From Streptomyces decoyicus (GTDB lineage Bacteria > Actinomycetota > Actinomycetes > Streptomycetales > Streptomycetaceae), in the NCBI RefSeq assembly GCF_019880305.1, contig NZ_CP082301.1:5766001-5830000 (forward strand): DNA of 64,000 nucleotides, read 5' to 3'. The position numbers were made by a program, and so were the translations under genes. Below the pieces are notes generated by a model. That model saw only the letters and a program-made list of their open reading frames with translations, had not been told where the DNA came from and ran no database searches. Below are positions 1 through 7,642 of the stretch, in pieces (within the stretch, counting starts at the first letter, position 1; each line of letters starts with the position of its first letter).

Positions 1-693
1 GCTGGTGGCGAGGCGGGTGACCTCGTCCTCCCGGGCGGGTGGGCCGGCGGGGAGTTCGATGCGGTGGCCGGCGTCGCGGGTGGCGGCGATGCGTTCCGCG
101 GTGGCGGTGAGCCGGGCGACGGGGGCGAGGCCCGTACGGGACACCCAGTAGCCGAGGGCGGCGGCCAGCAGGACGCCGGCGGCGCCGACCGCGGACAGCG
201 CCCAGGCGGCCTGCTGTACGCCCCGGTCGACGGTGTCGGAGCGCTGGGCGACCTGCACCGCCTCGTCCTTGTCCGCCAGGCGCGTGGTGAGCATCCGGAC
301 CGGATGGCCGGCCACCGTCAGCTTGCTGTAGAACGCCGCGCGCCGGCCGTCGGCGACCTGCCGGGTGGCGTTGGAGACGGGCAGCACATACCGCTTGTGC
401 GGGTCCTTGGCGGCGTCGGACGGCACGATCTGGATACAGGCCGAGGCCGGGTACTGGCACAGGGTGTCACTCGGCGTCGGGCCCCAGTCGTGCCGGTCCC
501 GGATGGCCTGGGCAGCCGTCTGGGTCAGGGTCAGCTTCAGCTGCCGGGTCATCTGGTAGTCGATGATGGTGAACGCGGCCGCGCAGACGCCGACCGCCAC
601 CAGTGCCACTGCGGAGGAGGCGGCCAGCGCCAGCCGGGTGCGGAGCGGGCGGCGGCGTCGCCAGCGGGCCCCGAGGCCGCGGGTGCCGGTCAT
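1..693 (-). CDS. Sensor histidine kinase, N-terminal part (runs off the left edge)
   Basis: Only the first 231 codons are in the window. The ATG at 693 overlaps the stop of the upstream response regulator as ATGA, so the two are translationally coupled. The visible part has an Arg-rich cytoplasmic start, a membrane segment at about residues 21-43, an extracytoplasmic sensor region of about 115 residues, a second membrane segment at about 162-185, and the start of a HAMP-like linker (LAPVARLTATAERIAA). This is the architecture of OmpR-partner sensor kinases. The sensor region carries Cys79 and Cys86 (LCQYPASACI), which could form a disulfide. The DHp and ATPase domains lie outside the window, so kinase activity is inferred from topology and from the regulator partner. 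The signal is unknown. Confidence 0.85.
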   Translation of the reverse strand, partial: MTGTRGLGARWRRRRPLRTRLALAASSAVALVAVGVCAAAFTIIDYQMTRQLKLTLTQTAAQAIRDRHDWGPTPSDTLCQYPASACIQIVPSDAAKDPHKRYVLPVSNATRQVADGRRAAFYSKLTVAGHPVRMLTTRLADKDEAVQVAQRSDTVDRGVQQAAWALSAVGAAGVLLAAALGYWVSRTGLAPVARLTATAERIAATRDAGHRIELPAGPPAREDEVTRLATS

Positions 694-1412
694 GCGCCGT
701 CCGCGTGGTCCAGGCGGTAGCCCACGCCGTGCACGGTGTGGACGAGGCGGGGCTCGCCGCCCGCCTCCAGTTTGCGGCGCAGATAACCGATGTACACGGC
801 CAGGGAGTTGGAGTCGGGGCCGAAGTCGCGGCCCCAGACGCGCTCCAGGATGACTTCGCGCGGCAGCACCTGTCCGGGGTGCTGGAGCAGCAGTTCCAGC
901 AGCGCCCATTCGGTGCGGCTGAACTCCAGGGGCCGGCCCGCCCGGTGGCCGGTGCGGGTCAAGGGGTCGACCACCAGATCACCGAAGGAGAGCCGGCTGT
1001 CGTCGACGGCGCCGGTCGAGGCCCGGCGCAGCAGGGCCCGGACGCGGGCCACCAGCTCGTCCAGGGCGAACGGTTTGACGAGGTAGTCATCGGCGCCGGC
1101 GTCGAGCCCGTCGACCCGTTCGCTGACCGAGTCCAGCGCGGTCAGGACGAGGATCGGGGTGCGGTCGTCCAGCGCGCGCAGCCGGCGGCAGACGGCCAGA
1201 CCGTCCAGGACCGGCATCATCACGTCCAGGACGAGGGCGTCCGGCTGCCAGTCGGCGACCTCCGAGAGGGCGGCCAGGCCGTCGGCGGCGCCGCGTACCG
1301 CATAGCCCTCCACGGCGAGGCCGTCCTCCAGGGCGGCGCGCACCTCCGGTTCGTCGTCGACGACGAGGATCTTGGGGGCTGGGGTGTTCCCGGGCGTGGG
1401 CGGCATGGACAT
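690..1412 (-). CDS. OmpR-family response regulator
   Basis: A 240-residue two-domain regulator. The receiver has the acidic pair D19/D20 (LVVDDEPE), phosphoacceptor D63 (LVLDVMMP), T91 and K113 (VKPF). The C-terminal winged-helix domain has the typical ending RKLEAGGEPRLVHTVHGVGYRL. It is transcribed away from the MurG-like gene and is coupled (ATGA) to the sensor kinase. Its start ATG at 1412 has a GAGAGG about 11 nt upstream; a second ATG two codons later is possible. A TCTTAG direct repeat with 11-nt spacing lies in the 57-nt divergent intergenic region, as expected for an OmpR-type operator, so it may regulate itself and the divergent glycosyltransferase. The family call is firm; the regulon is inference. 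Confidence 0.93.
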   Translation of the reverse strand: MSMPPTPGNTPAPKILVVDDEPEVRAALEDGLAVEGYAVRGAADGLAALSEVADWQPDALVLDVMMPVLDGLAVCRRLRALDDRTPILVLTALDSVSERVDGLDAGADDYLVKPFALDELVARVRALLRRASTGAVDDSRLSFGDLVVDPLTRTGHRAGRPLEFSRTEWALLELLLQHPGQVLPREVILERVWGRDFGPDSNSLAVYIGYLRRKLEAGGEPRLVHTVHGVGYRLDHADGA

Positions 1413-1429
1413 AGGCTGCCAAACACCTC

Positions 1430-1446
1430 TCTTAGAAGCTTCTTAG
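1430..1446. promoter_or_regulatory. Candidate OmpR-type operator: TCTTAG direct repeat, 11-nt period
   Basis: TCTTAG occurs at 1430-1435 and again at 1441-1446, one helical turn apart, in the short divergent region between the response regulator and the MurG-like gene. The junction AGAAGCTTCT is also a palindrome. Paired hexamers about 11 nt apart are the usual binding arrangement of OmpR/PhoB-type regulators. The assignment to the adjacent regulator is inference. Confidence 0.45.
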
Positions 1447-1469
1447 GGCGTATCGCGAGCGTGGCGGCC

Positions 1470-2633
1470 ATGCGCACACCACTCTCCGTCGTGATCGGTG
1501 CAGGCGGCACCGGCGGCCACATCTATCCGGGACTCGCCCTCGCCGACGCGCTCCGCCGGGCCGTGCCCGATGCGGTGATCTCCTTCGTCGGGACCGAACG
1601 CGGCCTGGAGACGCGGCTGATCCCGAAGGCCGGATACCGCCTGCACACCGTCGACATGATCCCCTTCGACCCCTCGCTCGGCGCCCGACGTTATCTGCTG
1701 CCGGCCGCCCTGCTTCGCTCGGGTGCCCAGTGCCGGGCGATCCTCAAGGAACAGAAAGCCCAGGTCGCGGTCGGTATGGGCGGCTATCCGAGCGCCCCGG
1801 TGATCCTCGGGGCCCGGCTGGCCGGGCTGCCGAGCCTGATCCATGAGTCCAACGCGGTGCCCGGCCGGGCCAACCAGTTCGCGGCCCGGCTCACCCCGCA
1901 CATCGCCCTCGCCTTCGACCGCAGCCGGGAGCATCTGGCCGGCGGCGAGCGGGCCGAGACGGTGGGCATGCCGCTGGTCGGGCCGCTGGCCGAGCTGGAC
2001 CGCGAGCGGCTGCGGCCCGACGCCCGCTGGGCCCTGGGCGTGCCGGACGGAGCGCGGCTGCTACTCGTCAACGGCGGGAGCCTCGGGGCGGCCCGGCTGA
2101 CCGAGGCGGCGGTGGGCCTGGCCGGCCGCTACCGGGGGCGTAAGGACCTCCGGCTGCTGATCAAGACCGGGCCCGCGGCCCTGGAGGAGACCCGGGCCCT
2201 CCTGGCGGCGAACGGCGGGGACGCGGTCGCCGAGGCCGTGCCGTACGTGGACCGGATGGATCTGGCGTATGCCGCCGCCGATCTCGTGGTGTGCCGGGCC
2301 GGTTCGGCGACCGTCGCGGAGCTGGCCACGATCGGGATGCCGGCCGTTCTCGTGCCGTATCCGCATGCGCCGGGCGACCACCAGACCCACAACGCGCGGG
2401 TGCTGTCCGACGCCGGGGCGGCGCTGCTGCTGCCCGATCCGCAGACCTCGGCGGATCGGCTGGACGAGCTGGTCACCCCGCTTCTCGACGACCCTGCCCG
2501 GCTCGCCGCGATGGGCGCGGCCGCCGACCCCGGCACCCATGCGCGGGCCGCCGACCTGCTGGCCGCCAAGACGCTGGCGCTGGCCGGTCACCCCCTTGCC
2601 CCCCACCACCTCACGATGAAGGAGTCAGCATGA
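1470..2633 (+). CDS. MurG-like UDP-GlcNAc glycosyltransferase (paralogue outside the mur cluster)
   Basis: A 387-residue GT28 glycosyltransferase. It has the N-terminal acceptor-side loop GGTGGHIYPG (12-21), the second loop VGMGGYPSAP (101-110), IHESNAVPGRAN (124-135), and the donor-side CRAGSATVAELATIG (275-289) followed by PHAPGDHQTHNA. Housekeeping MurG transfers GlcNAc from UDP-GlcNAc to lipid I. This protein departs from it at two hallmark sites: GGSLGA where MurG has GGSQGA, and HESN where MurG has HEQN or HEAN. There are no mur or fts genes beside it; instead it overlaps a LegB-like sugar dehydratase by 4 nt (ATGA). It is therefore probably a specialised paralogue using UDP-GlcNAc or a derivative. 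The acceptor is unknown. No clear Shine-Dalgarno sequence precedes ATG 1470; an in-frame GTG at 1461 is an alternative. Confidence 0.8.
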   Translation: MRTPLSVVIGAGGTGGHIYPGLALADALRRAVPDAVISFVGTERGLETRLIPKAGYRLHTVDMIPFDPSLGARRYLLPAALLRSGAQCRAILKEQKAQVAVGMGGYPSAPVILGARLAGLPSLIHESNAVPGRANQFAARLTPHIALAFDRSREHLAGGERAETVGMPLVGPLAELDRERLRPDARWALGVPDGARLLLVNGGSLGAARLTEAAVGLAGRYRGRKDLRLLIKTGPAALEETRALLAANGGDAVAEAVPYVDRMDLAYAAADLVVCRAGSATVAELATIGMPAVLVPYPHAPGDHQTHNARVLSDAGAALLLPDPQTSADRLDELVTPLLDDPARLAAMGAAADPGTHARAADLLAAKTLALAGHPLAPHHLTMKESA

Positions 2634-3634
2634 GCAGCAATCCCCAGCAGTGGACGGGCCGTAAGGTCCTGGTCACCGGAGCCGAGGGGTTCATCGGCTC
2701 GGCCCTGGTCGACATGCTGGTGGAGGCCGGCGCCGAGGTGCGCGCGTTCGTCCACTACAAGCCGTACGCCGAAAAGGGAAATCTGGCGCGCTATCTGGTG
2801 CCGGGCAGCCCGGTCGAGATGGTCGCGGGCGATGTGCGGGACGCGGGCCGGGTGATGGACGCGGTCGCGGGCTGCGACACCGTCTTCCATCTGGCCGCGC
2901 TGATCGGGATTCCGTACAGCTACGACTCACCGGGTGCCTATGTGCAGACGAACGTCGTCGGGACGGAGAACGTCGCGGAGGCCTGCCGGCGGCATGCGGT
3001 GCGGCGGCTGGTGCACACGTCCACGAGTGAGGTCTACGGGACCGCGCTGACCGCGCCGATCGGTGAGGACCACCCGCTCCAGCCGCAGTCGCCCTACTCC
3101 GCCTCGAAGATCGGCGCGGACATGATGGCGCTGTCGCACCGGCACGCCTTCGGGCTGCCGGTGACCGTGGTGCGGCCGTTCAACACCTACGGGCCCCGGC
3201 AGTCCGCGCGCGCTGTGATCCCCACGATCCTCGCCCAACTCCACTCGGGCGCCCGGCAGATCAAGCTCGGCTCGCTCACCCCGACCCGCGACTTCACCTA
3301 TGTCACCGACACCGCGGCCGGGTTCCTGGCGCTGGCCGACTGCGACCGGGCGCTGGGCGAGGTCGTCAACCTCGGCAGCGGGCGGGAGATCTCCATCGGG
3401 GCGCTCGCCGAGGCGCTGATAGCGGCCTCCGGCCGGGAGGCCGAGGTGGTGGTGGACGCCGAACGGCTGCGGCCCGCCGGCAGCGAGGTCGAGCGGCTGC
3501 TGTCGGACAACTCCCGGGCCCGGGAGTGGGCTTCCTGGCGGCCGGAGGTCTCCCTGGAGCAGGGGCTGAAGCGGACGTCGGAGTGGGTGGCCGAGAACCT
3601 GCGGCTGTTCGCGGCGGACCGCTACCAGGTCTGA
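2630..3634 (+). CDS. NAD-dependent UDP-sugar 4,6-dehydratase, LegB-like
   Basis: A 334-residue extended SDR protein. The Rossmann motif TGAEGFIGS is at residues 16-24 and the catalytic Y156-x3-K160 lies in SPYSASKIGAD. IPYSYDSPGAYV, HTSTSEVYGTA, RPFNTYGPRQSARAVIPT and IKLGSLTPTRDF are characteristic of LegB, which converts UDP-GlcNAc to a 4-keto-6-deoxy sugar in legionaminic-acid pathways; this is recalled family knowledge. No other legionaminate gene (aminotransferase, N-acetyltransferase, NeuB-like synthase) is nearby, so the end product is open. The start ATG overlaps the stop of the MurG-like gene, with GGAG at 2621-2624. The pair probably makes and transfers, or jointly modifies, an amino-sugar on a lipid carrier (inference). 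Confidence 0.82.
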   Translation: MSSNPQQWTGRKVLVTGAEGFIGSALVDMLVEAGAEVRAFVHYKPYAEKGNLARYLVPGSPVEMVAGDVRDAGRVMDAVAGCDTVFHLAALIGIPYSYDSPGAYVQTNVVGTENVAEACRRHAVRRLVHTSTSEVYGTALTAPIGEDHPLQPQSPYSASKIGADMMALSHRHAFGLPVTVVRPFNTYGPRQSARAVIPTILAQLHSGARQIKLGSLTPTRDFTYVTDTAAGFLALADCDRALGEVVNLGSGREISIGALAEALIAASGREAEVVVDAERLRPAGSEVERLLSDNSRAREWASWRPEVSLEQGLKRTSEWVAENLRLFAADRYQV

Positions 3635-3643
3635 CCGGAGTGT

Positions 3644-3667
3644 GGCGCGGCACCTCGGTGCCGTGCC
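3644..3667. terminator. Hairpin between convergent dehydratase and TetR genes
   Basis: GGCGCGGCAC pairs with GTGCCGTGCC (10 bp, one G-U wobble) around a CTCG loop, 10 nt after the dehydratase stop and 26 nt past the tetR stop on the other strand. It has no T-tract, as is usual in Streptomyces. Confidence 0.55.
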
Positions 3668-3692
3668 GCGGCCGGACCCCCGGCCCCCGGCC

Positions 3693-4349
3693 TCAGCGCT
3701 GGTCGCCCAGACCGGACAGCCCGGTGAGGAAGAGCGCCGTGAAGTCGCGCCCCCACGCGGCGTCCACGGGTTCACCGCTGACCAGGGTGCGGTGCACGAT
3801 CGCGCCGGCGATCACATCGAAGATCAGGTCCATGTTGCGGGCGGCCACCTGTTCGCCCTCCTCACCGGGGGTGTCAGGGGGGAGCTCGCCGCGGGCCTGG
3901 GCGCGCGAGCGGCCGAGCAGGACCAGCCGCTTCTGGCGGTCGACGATCGCCGAGCGGATCCGTTGGCGCAGCGCCTCGTCGGTGGTGGACTCGGCCACCA
4001 CGGCCATCAGCGCCGTCTTGGTCTCCGGCCGCGCGAGCAGCGCGCCGAACTGAAGCACCACTCCCTCGATGTCGGATTTCAGACAGCCCAGGTCGGGGAG
4101 TTCGAGCTCGTCGAAGAGGACCGCCACGGCGTCCACGACGAGCTCGTTCTTGTTGGCCCAGCGGCGGTAGAGCGTGGTCTTGGCGACCCCGGCCCGGGCC
4201 GCCACATCGCTCATGGTGAGCCGTCCCCAGCCGAGATCGACCAGCGCCGCACGGGTCGCGTGGAGGATCGCAAGATCGGTCTCGGCGCTGCGCGGTCGTC
4301 CCGTGCGGCCTTTCCGGGGGCTGGCGGAGTGGTGCATGCGGGCGACCAT
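3693..4349 (-). CDS. TetR/AcrR-family transcriptional repressor
   Basis: A 218-residue regulator. An N-terminal helix-turn-helix (TMSDVAARAGVAKTTLYRRWANKNELVVDAV split across residues 45-75) has the TetR-typical TTLYRRW recognition helix. The C-terminal ligand-binding part ends in a helix around ALFLTGLSGL. It converges on the dehydratase gene and is divergent from the thioredoxin-like gene. A perfect 10-bp inverted repeat lies 86 nt upstream of its start and is very likely its operator. No transporter or enzyme target adjoins it, so the regulated function beyond itself is unknown. An ATG at 4337 (MHHSASPRK) is an alternative start. Confidence 0.9.
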   Translation of the reverse strand: MVARMHHSASPRKGRTGRPRSAETDLAILHATRAALVDLGWGRLTMSDVAARAGVAKTTLYRRWANKNELVVDAVAVLFDELELPDLGCLKSDIEGVVLQFGALLARPETKTALMAVVAESTTDEALRQRIRSAIVDRQKRLVLLGRSRAQARGELPPDTPGEEGEQVAARNMDLIFDVIAGAIVHRTLVSGEPVDAAWGRDFTALFLTGLSGLGDQR

Positions 4350-4740
4350 ACCGGCGAGTACGAGCGATGCCGCCCGTGAGGCAGATCACTCCCCACGGGG
4401 CCGGAACCGGTTGTTGCCCGGGGGCGACGGCGAGTTACGCTACGGGTCGTAGCGTAAGAGCGACAGCCACTGGCCGTGGGTGGGGACCCATGGCCGCGCA
4501 CGACGGTCCTCCTCGGGACCGCACTCCGGCCCTCCTCGGGGCCGGAATCGGGCAGCGGTCCCGGACGTACGCCGGCATTCCGGCGGGGCGTGCGGACGGG
4601 ATGCGGTGCCCGGCGAAAGGCCCGGTGGCGGCACCGGACCGGCACTTTGCACCGCAGCCCGCAGCACCGATCGCATCGCAGACCGCAGCGCTTTCCGGAT
4701 CGCTTTCCGGAACGGCCCGCCCAGGGGGGAGGATGGACCC
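4350..4740. other. 391-nt divergent region between tetR and ybbN-like gene
   Basis: No gene is supported here. It holds the TetR operator candidate at 4435-4457. Two small hairpins follow, GGTCC/GGACC at 4505-4520 and CCGGCCC/GGGCCGG at 4526-4545, both presenting a TCCTC loop that is complementary to a Shine-Dalgarno sequence. A strong SD (GGGGGAGG, about 4725-4732) precedes the ybbN-like start at 4741. Confidence 0.6.
4435..4457. promoter_or_regulatory. TetR operator candidate, perfect 10-bp inverted repeat
   Basis: TTACGCTACG, a GGT spacer, and CGTAGCGTAA form a perfect 23-nt dyad between the divergent tetR and ybbN-like genes. Its size and symmetry match known TetR-family operators. Binding by the adjacent regulator is inferred from position. 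Confidence 0.7.
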
Positions 4741-5715
4741 ATGCAGCCACGCAATATGTCCATGAGTGGAGTCGTCGACCTCGCAGCGGTGAAGGCGGCG
4801 GGGGAAGCGAAGCAGAAGGCGGAGCAGGCACGTGCCGAGGCCGCCCGTACGGGCCAGGCACCCGCGAGCGGTGCCCGCCTGGTGTTCGACGTCGATGAGG
4901 CGGGGTTCCAGCAGGACGTCCTGCAGCGCTCGACCGAGGTCCCGGTCGTCATCGACTTCTGGGCCGAGTGGTGCGAGCCGTGCAAGCAGCTGGGTCCGCT
5001 GCTGGAGCGCCTCGCGGGGGAGTACGCCGGCAAGTTCGTGCTGGCCAAGATCGACGTCGATGCCAACCAGATGCTGTTCCAGCAGTTCGGGGTGCAGGGC
5101 ATCCCGGCGGTCTTCGCGGTCGTCGCGGGCCAGCCGATCCCGCTGTTCCAGGGCGCGGCCCCCGAGTCGCAGATCCGCCAGGTGCTCGACCAGCTGGTGC
5201 AGGCCGCCGAGCAGCAGTTCGGCATCGTGGGAGCGCCCGTCGACCCGCAGGCCGCGGGCGAGCCGGTCCAGGAGGACGAGGCCCCGGAGCCGGCCGGTCC
5301 CTACGACGCCCTGCTGGAGGCCGCGAACCAGGCGCTGGACTCCGGCGACCTGGGCGGCGCCGTCCAGGCCTACAAGAACGTGCTGAACGACGATCCGGCC
5401 AACCCGGAGGCCAAGCTCGGTCTGGCGCAGGCCGAACTCCTGCACCGCGTGCAGGACCTGGATCCGCAGGCGGTGCGCAAGGAGGCCGCGGAGAACCCGG
5501 CCGATGTGCAGGCGCAGATCCGGGCCGCGGACCTCGACCTGGTCGGCGGGCACGTCGAGGACGCGTTCGGCCGGCTGGTCGACGCGGTGAAGCGGTCGGC
5601 GGGCGACGACCGGGAGTCCGCGCGGCGGCGGCTGCTGGAGCTGTTCGAGGTCATCGGTGCGGAGGATCCGCGGGTGACGGCGGCACGTACCGCCCTTGCC
5701 CGGGTGCTGTTCTGA
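4741..5715 (+). CDS. YbbN/CnoX-like thioredoxin-TPR co-chaperone
   Basis: A 324-residue cytoplasmic protein without a signal peptide. A thioredoxin domain spans about residues 45-155 with active-site motif WAEWCEPCKQ (C78, C81) and cis-proline P122 (QGIPAVF). The C-terminal half has tetratricopeptide-like helices (LLEAANQALDSGD, AVQAYKNVLNDDPANPEAK). This is the layout of E. coli YbbN/CnoX, a chaperedoxin that binds unfolding proteins. Unlike E. coli YbbN, which has lost one active-site Cys, both cysteines are kept here, so redox activity is possible. The ATG at 4741 has an excellent SD (GGGGGAGG) 8-10 nt upstream. A 12-bp hairpin ends the transcript. Confidence 0.88.
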   Translation: MQPRNMSMSGVVDLAAVKAAGEAKQKAEQARAEAARTGQAPASGARLVFDVDEAGFQQDVLQRSTEVPVVIDFWAEWCEPCKQLGPLLERLAGEYAGKFVLAKIDVDANQMLFQQFGVQGIPAVFAVVAGQPIPLFQGAAPESQIRQVLDQLVQAAEQQFGIVGAPVDPQAAGEPVQEDEAPEPAGPYDALLEAANQALDSGDLGGAVQAYKNVLNDDPANPEAKLGLAQAELLHRVQDLDPQAVRKEAAENPADVQAQIRAADLDLVGGHVEDAFGRLVDAVKRSAGDDRESARRRLLELFEVIGAEDPRVTAARTALARVLF

Positions 5716-6327
5716 CCCGCTGTCTTCGCAGTCGCCCGCTTCTGACCAGTACGCCCTCCGCGAGTTGACCGAACAAACGACACAGCGGCCACGTTTTACC
5801 AAAACTTGGTAATCGTGGCCGCTGTTACTTCAAGTAAGCCTGGGCGACCTCCTTGCGGCACTGTGTCCACAATTGCCCAATGTCCCCTCACCGTTAGTTG
5901 CGACCGTGTGTATCCGGTTGATTTCGGTGGGTCGTGGCGTGGTTATCGGGCCGTTACCCGCAAGTAACGAGCCCCTTGTGCGGCGGCCGCGAATGGACCA
6001 CGATCGGCCACGCTCGGTCCATTCCCGCAGTCCGGCATCCGGTCGGCACCGCGGGGTATTTGGGTCCCCACCGAGTGGCCGGCGGCAGTGTCACCGGTCG
6101 TGGACAGGGGGGTCTCTGCCCCACCCGGCAGGGCCTGTCCAGTGAGGTTGCGCGAGAGCGTGGCCAGTGGTTGTCGCTCGGGGGTGATCGCCGGTATTCG
6201 GAACACGATGTGCCTCCGAGACAGGCGCTCTCCTTCCCGAGGACGTAGCACTTCTCCCATCCCAGGTGCAGCTGCCCCAACTGAGGCGGCCCGTACCGGA
6301 GATGTACGTCCGAGAAGGAGGAAAGTC
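5716..6327. other. 612-nt noncoding region upstream of the DUF6230 gene
   Basis: No credible ORF. It starts with the terminator hairpin at 5782-5825. Further on are GTTAC(N6)GTAAC at 5953-5968, and GAATGGACC/GGTCCATTC at 5991-5999 and 6016-6024 (perfect 9-bp arms, 16-nt loop). It ends in a strong SD, AAGGAGG at 6315-6321. The roughly 500 nt after the terminator is long for a Streptomyces promoter region, so a structured leader or small RNA is possible. No known riboswitch fold was recognised. Confidence 0.5.
5782..5825. terminator. Long hairpin after the ybbN-like gene
   Basis: ACAGCGGCCACG pairs with CGTGGCCGCTGT (12 bp). An inner TTACCAA/TTGGTAA stem (7 bp, 3-nt loop) sits on top of it with a small asymmetric bulge. 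It starts 66 nt after the stop at 5715 and is the obvious transcription end for that gene. Confidence 0.8.
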
Positions 6328-6945
6328 ATGGAGTCCCTGGCTCGTGGCGGGACCAGATGGAAGCGGTTCGCCGTCGTCATGGTGCCGAGCGTCGCGGCTA
6401 CGGCCGCGATCGGAGTTGCCCTCTCGCAGGGTGCGCTCGCAGCGTCGTTCAGCGTGTCCGGCCAGCAGTTCAAGGTCACTACGGACCGCCTGGACGGCAC
6501 CGGCTTCGTTCAGTACGGAGCCATTGACGCCCAGAAGGGCGGCAAGCAGGTCCCGGTGGCGGTCTCGGGGTTCTCGAACGCCAAGATCAAGAACCTGTGC
6601 CAGTCCGTAGTTGTGCCGGTCCCGGTCTTCGGCGATGTGTCGATGAAGCTGTCGGCCGGTGGCGGTGACACGCCTGTCGAGGCGAAGAACCTCTACATCG
6701 ACCTCGACCAGCTGGACGCGGACGCGACCTTCAACAACATCGACATCGGTGTTGCTGCGGGCTCGACGACCAAGGGTCCGGGCATGCACAAGGGCGACAA
6801 GGCCGATCCGGGCTCGTTCGCCCAGCAGGCCGACTCGGCCACGCTGACCCACGTCAGGCAGCAGGCATGGGCCACTACGGCCGGAACGTTCAAGCTCAGC
6901 GGCCTGAAGATGAGCGTCGCCAAGGGCAAGAGCGAGTGCTACTGA
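6328..6945 (+). CDS. DUF6230-family secreted/cell-surface protein
   Basis: A 205-residue protein. Its basic N-terminus (RWKRF) and hydrophobic stretch (AVVMVPSVAATAAIGVALSQGALA, residues about 15-37) form a signal peptide or membrane anchor. The remainder (FSVSGQQFKV onward) reads as a beta-rich domain with no recognised catalytic motif. Two cysteines, in KNLCQSV and at the C-terminal end (KSECY), may pair. Start ATG 6328 is fixed by AAGGAGG 6-12 nt upstream. It is the first gene of a conserved three-gene set with a DUF6114 membrane protein and a Ser/Pro-rich protein. The function is unknown; the context suggests an envelope complex. The DUF assignment is by recalled family resemblance. Confidence 0.85.
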   Translation: MESLARGGTRWKRFAVVMVPSVAATAAIGVALSQGALAASFSVSGQQFKVTTDRLDGTGFVQYGAIDAQKGGKQVPVAVSGFSNAKIKNLCQSVVVPVPVFGDVSMKLSAGGGDTPVEAKNLYIDLDQLDADATFNNIDIGVAAGSTTKGPGMHKGDKADPGSFAQQADSATLTHVRQQAWATTAGTFKLSGLKMSVAKGKSECY

Positions 6946-7075
6946 CGCACTGAGCGTGCGGGCGCGGGGCGAGCTGTGCGGCCATCGCCGTTCCCCGTGC
7001 CCGTACGCCGGGTAGCGCCCAGTAGGACACCCAGCACAGAACCACCGATTTGCCAGTCCCGAGGAGCTGTACGAC

Positions 7076-7642
7076 ATGAGCGCCGACACGCGACCACGGC
7101 TGATCGAGACCATCGGCCGCAAGCGGCTTTCGTTCCGGGAGTGGCGCGGATACCGCCCGTTCTGGGGCGGCATGCTGACTCTGCTGGCCGGCATCCCGAT
7201 CATGTACATCCCTTACGCGAATCTCACGATCGGTTCCCTGACCGTCCGCATGGCGACCACCGCCGGCGCCGGCTCGCTGATTATCGGCGTACTGCTGGTC
7301 GTGCTCGGTCTGACCATGTGGTTCCAGCCCGCCTCGCGCGTCTTCGCGGGTGTGGCGGCGATTCTGCTCTCTCTGGTCTCCCTGGTCGTCTCGAACTTCG
7401 GCGCCTTCCTGATCGGCTTCCTCCTGGGGCTGATCGGCGGTGCGCTGGGAGTCTCCTGGGCGCCGGGCAAGGCCGGCCGGAGCGGGGACGACGCCGACGA
7501 GGCGGGCCGCACCACGGTCGCCGGACCGGTGGTCGCCACGCACCCCGCGCCGGCTGCCGGTCCCGGGTTGGGCAATGGACTGGACGACCTGTCAGGAACG
7601 AGCCCGACCAACGGAACGAACGGGAGGCACCGTGCCGGGTGA
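7076..7642 (+). CDS. DUF6114-family integral membrane protein
   Basis: A 188-residue protein. A basic cytoplasmic N-terminus (RKRLSFREWRGYRPFW) is followed by four hydrophobic segments at about residues 29-48, 61-83, 88-107 and 109-127, then a cytoplasmic tail of about 60 residues rich in Gly, Thr and Asn. GAGGAGCTG lies just upstream of the start. Its stop overlaps the next gene's GTG by 11 nt, and 130 nt separate it from the DUF6230 gene, so the three genes are probably one operon. It likely anchors or exports its secreted neighbours (inference). There is no transporter signature. Confidence 0.85.
   Translation: MSADTRPRLIETIGRKRLSFREWRGYRPFWGGMLTLLAGIPIMYIPYANLTIGSLTVRMATTAGAGSLIIGVLLVVLGLTMWFQPASRVFAGVAAILLSLVSLVVSNFGAFLIGFLLGLIGGALGVSWAPGKAGRSGDDADEAGRTTVAGPVVATHPAPAAGPGLGNGLDDLSGTSPTNGTNGRHRAG

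Noticed and set aside
603..1469. N-terminal extension of the MurG-like reading frame back to 603
   Set aside because: It runs antisense through the response regulator and has no family similarity. The MurG fold starts at MRTPLSVVIGAGG.
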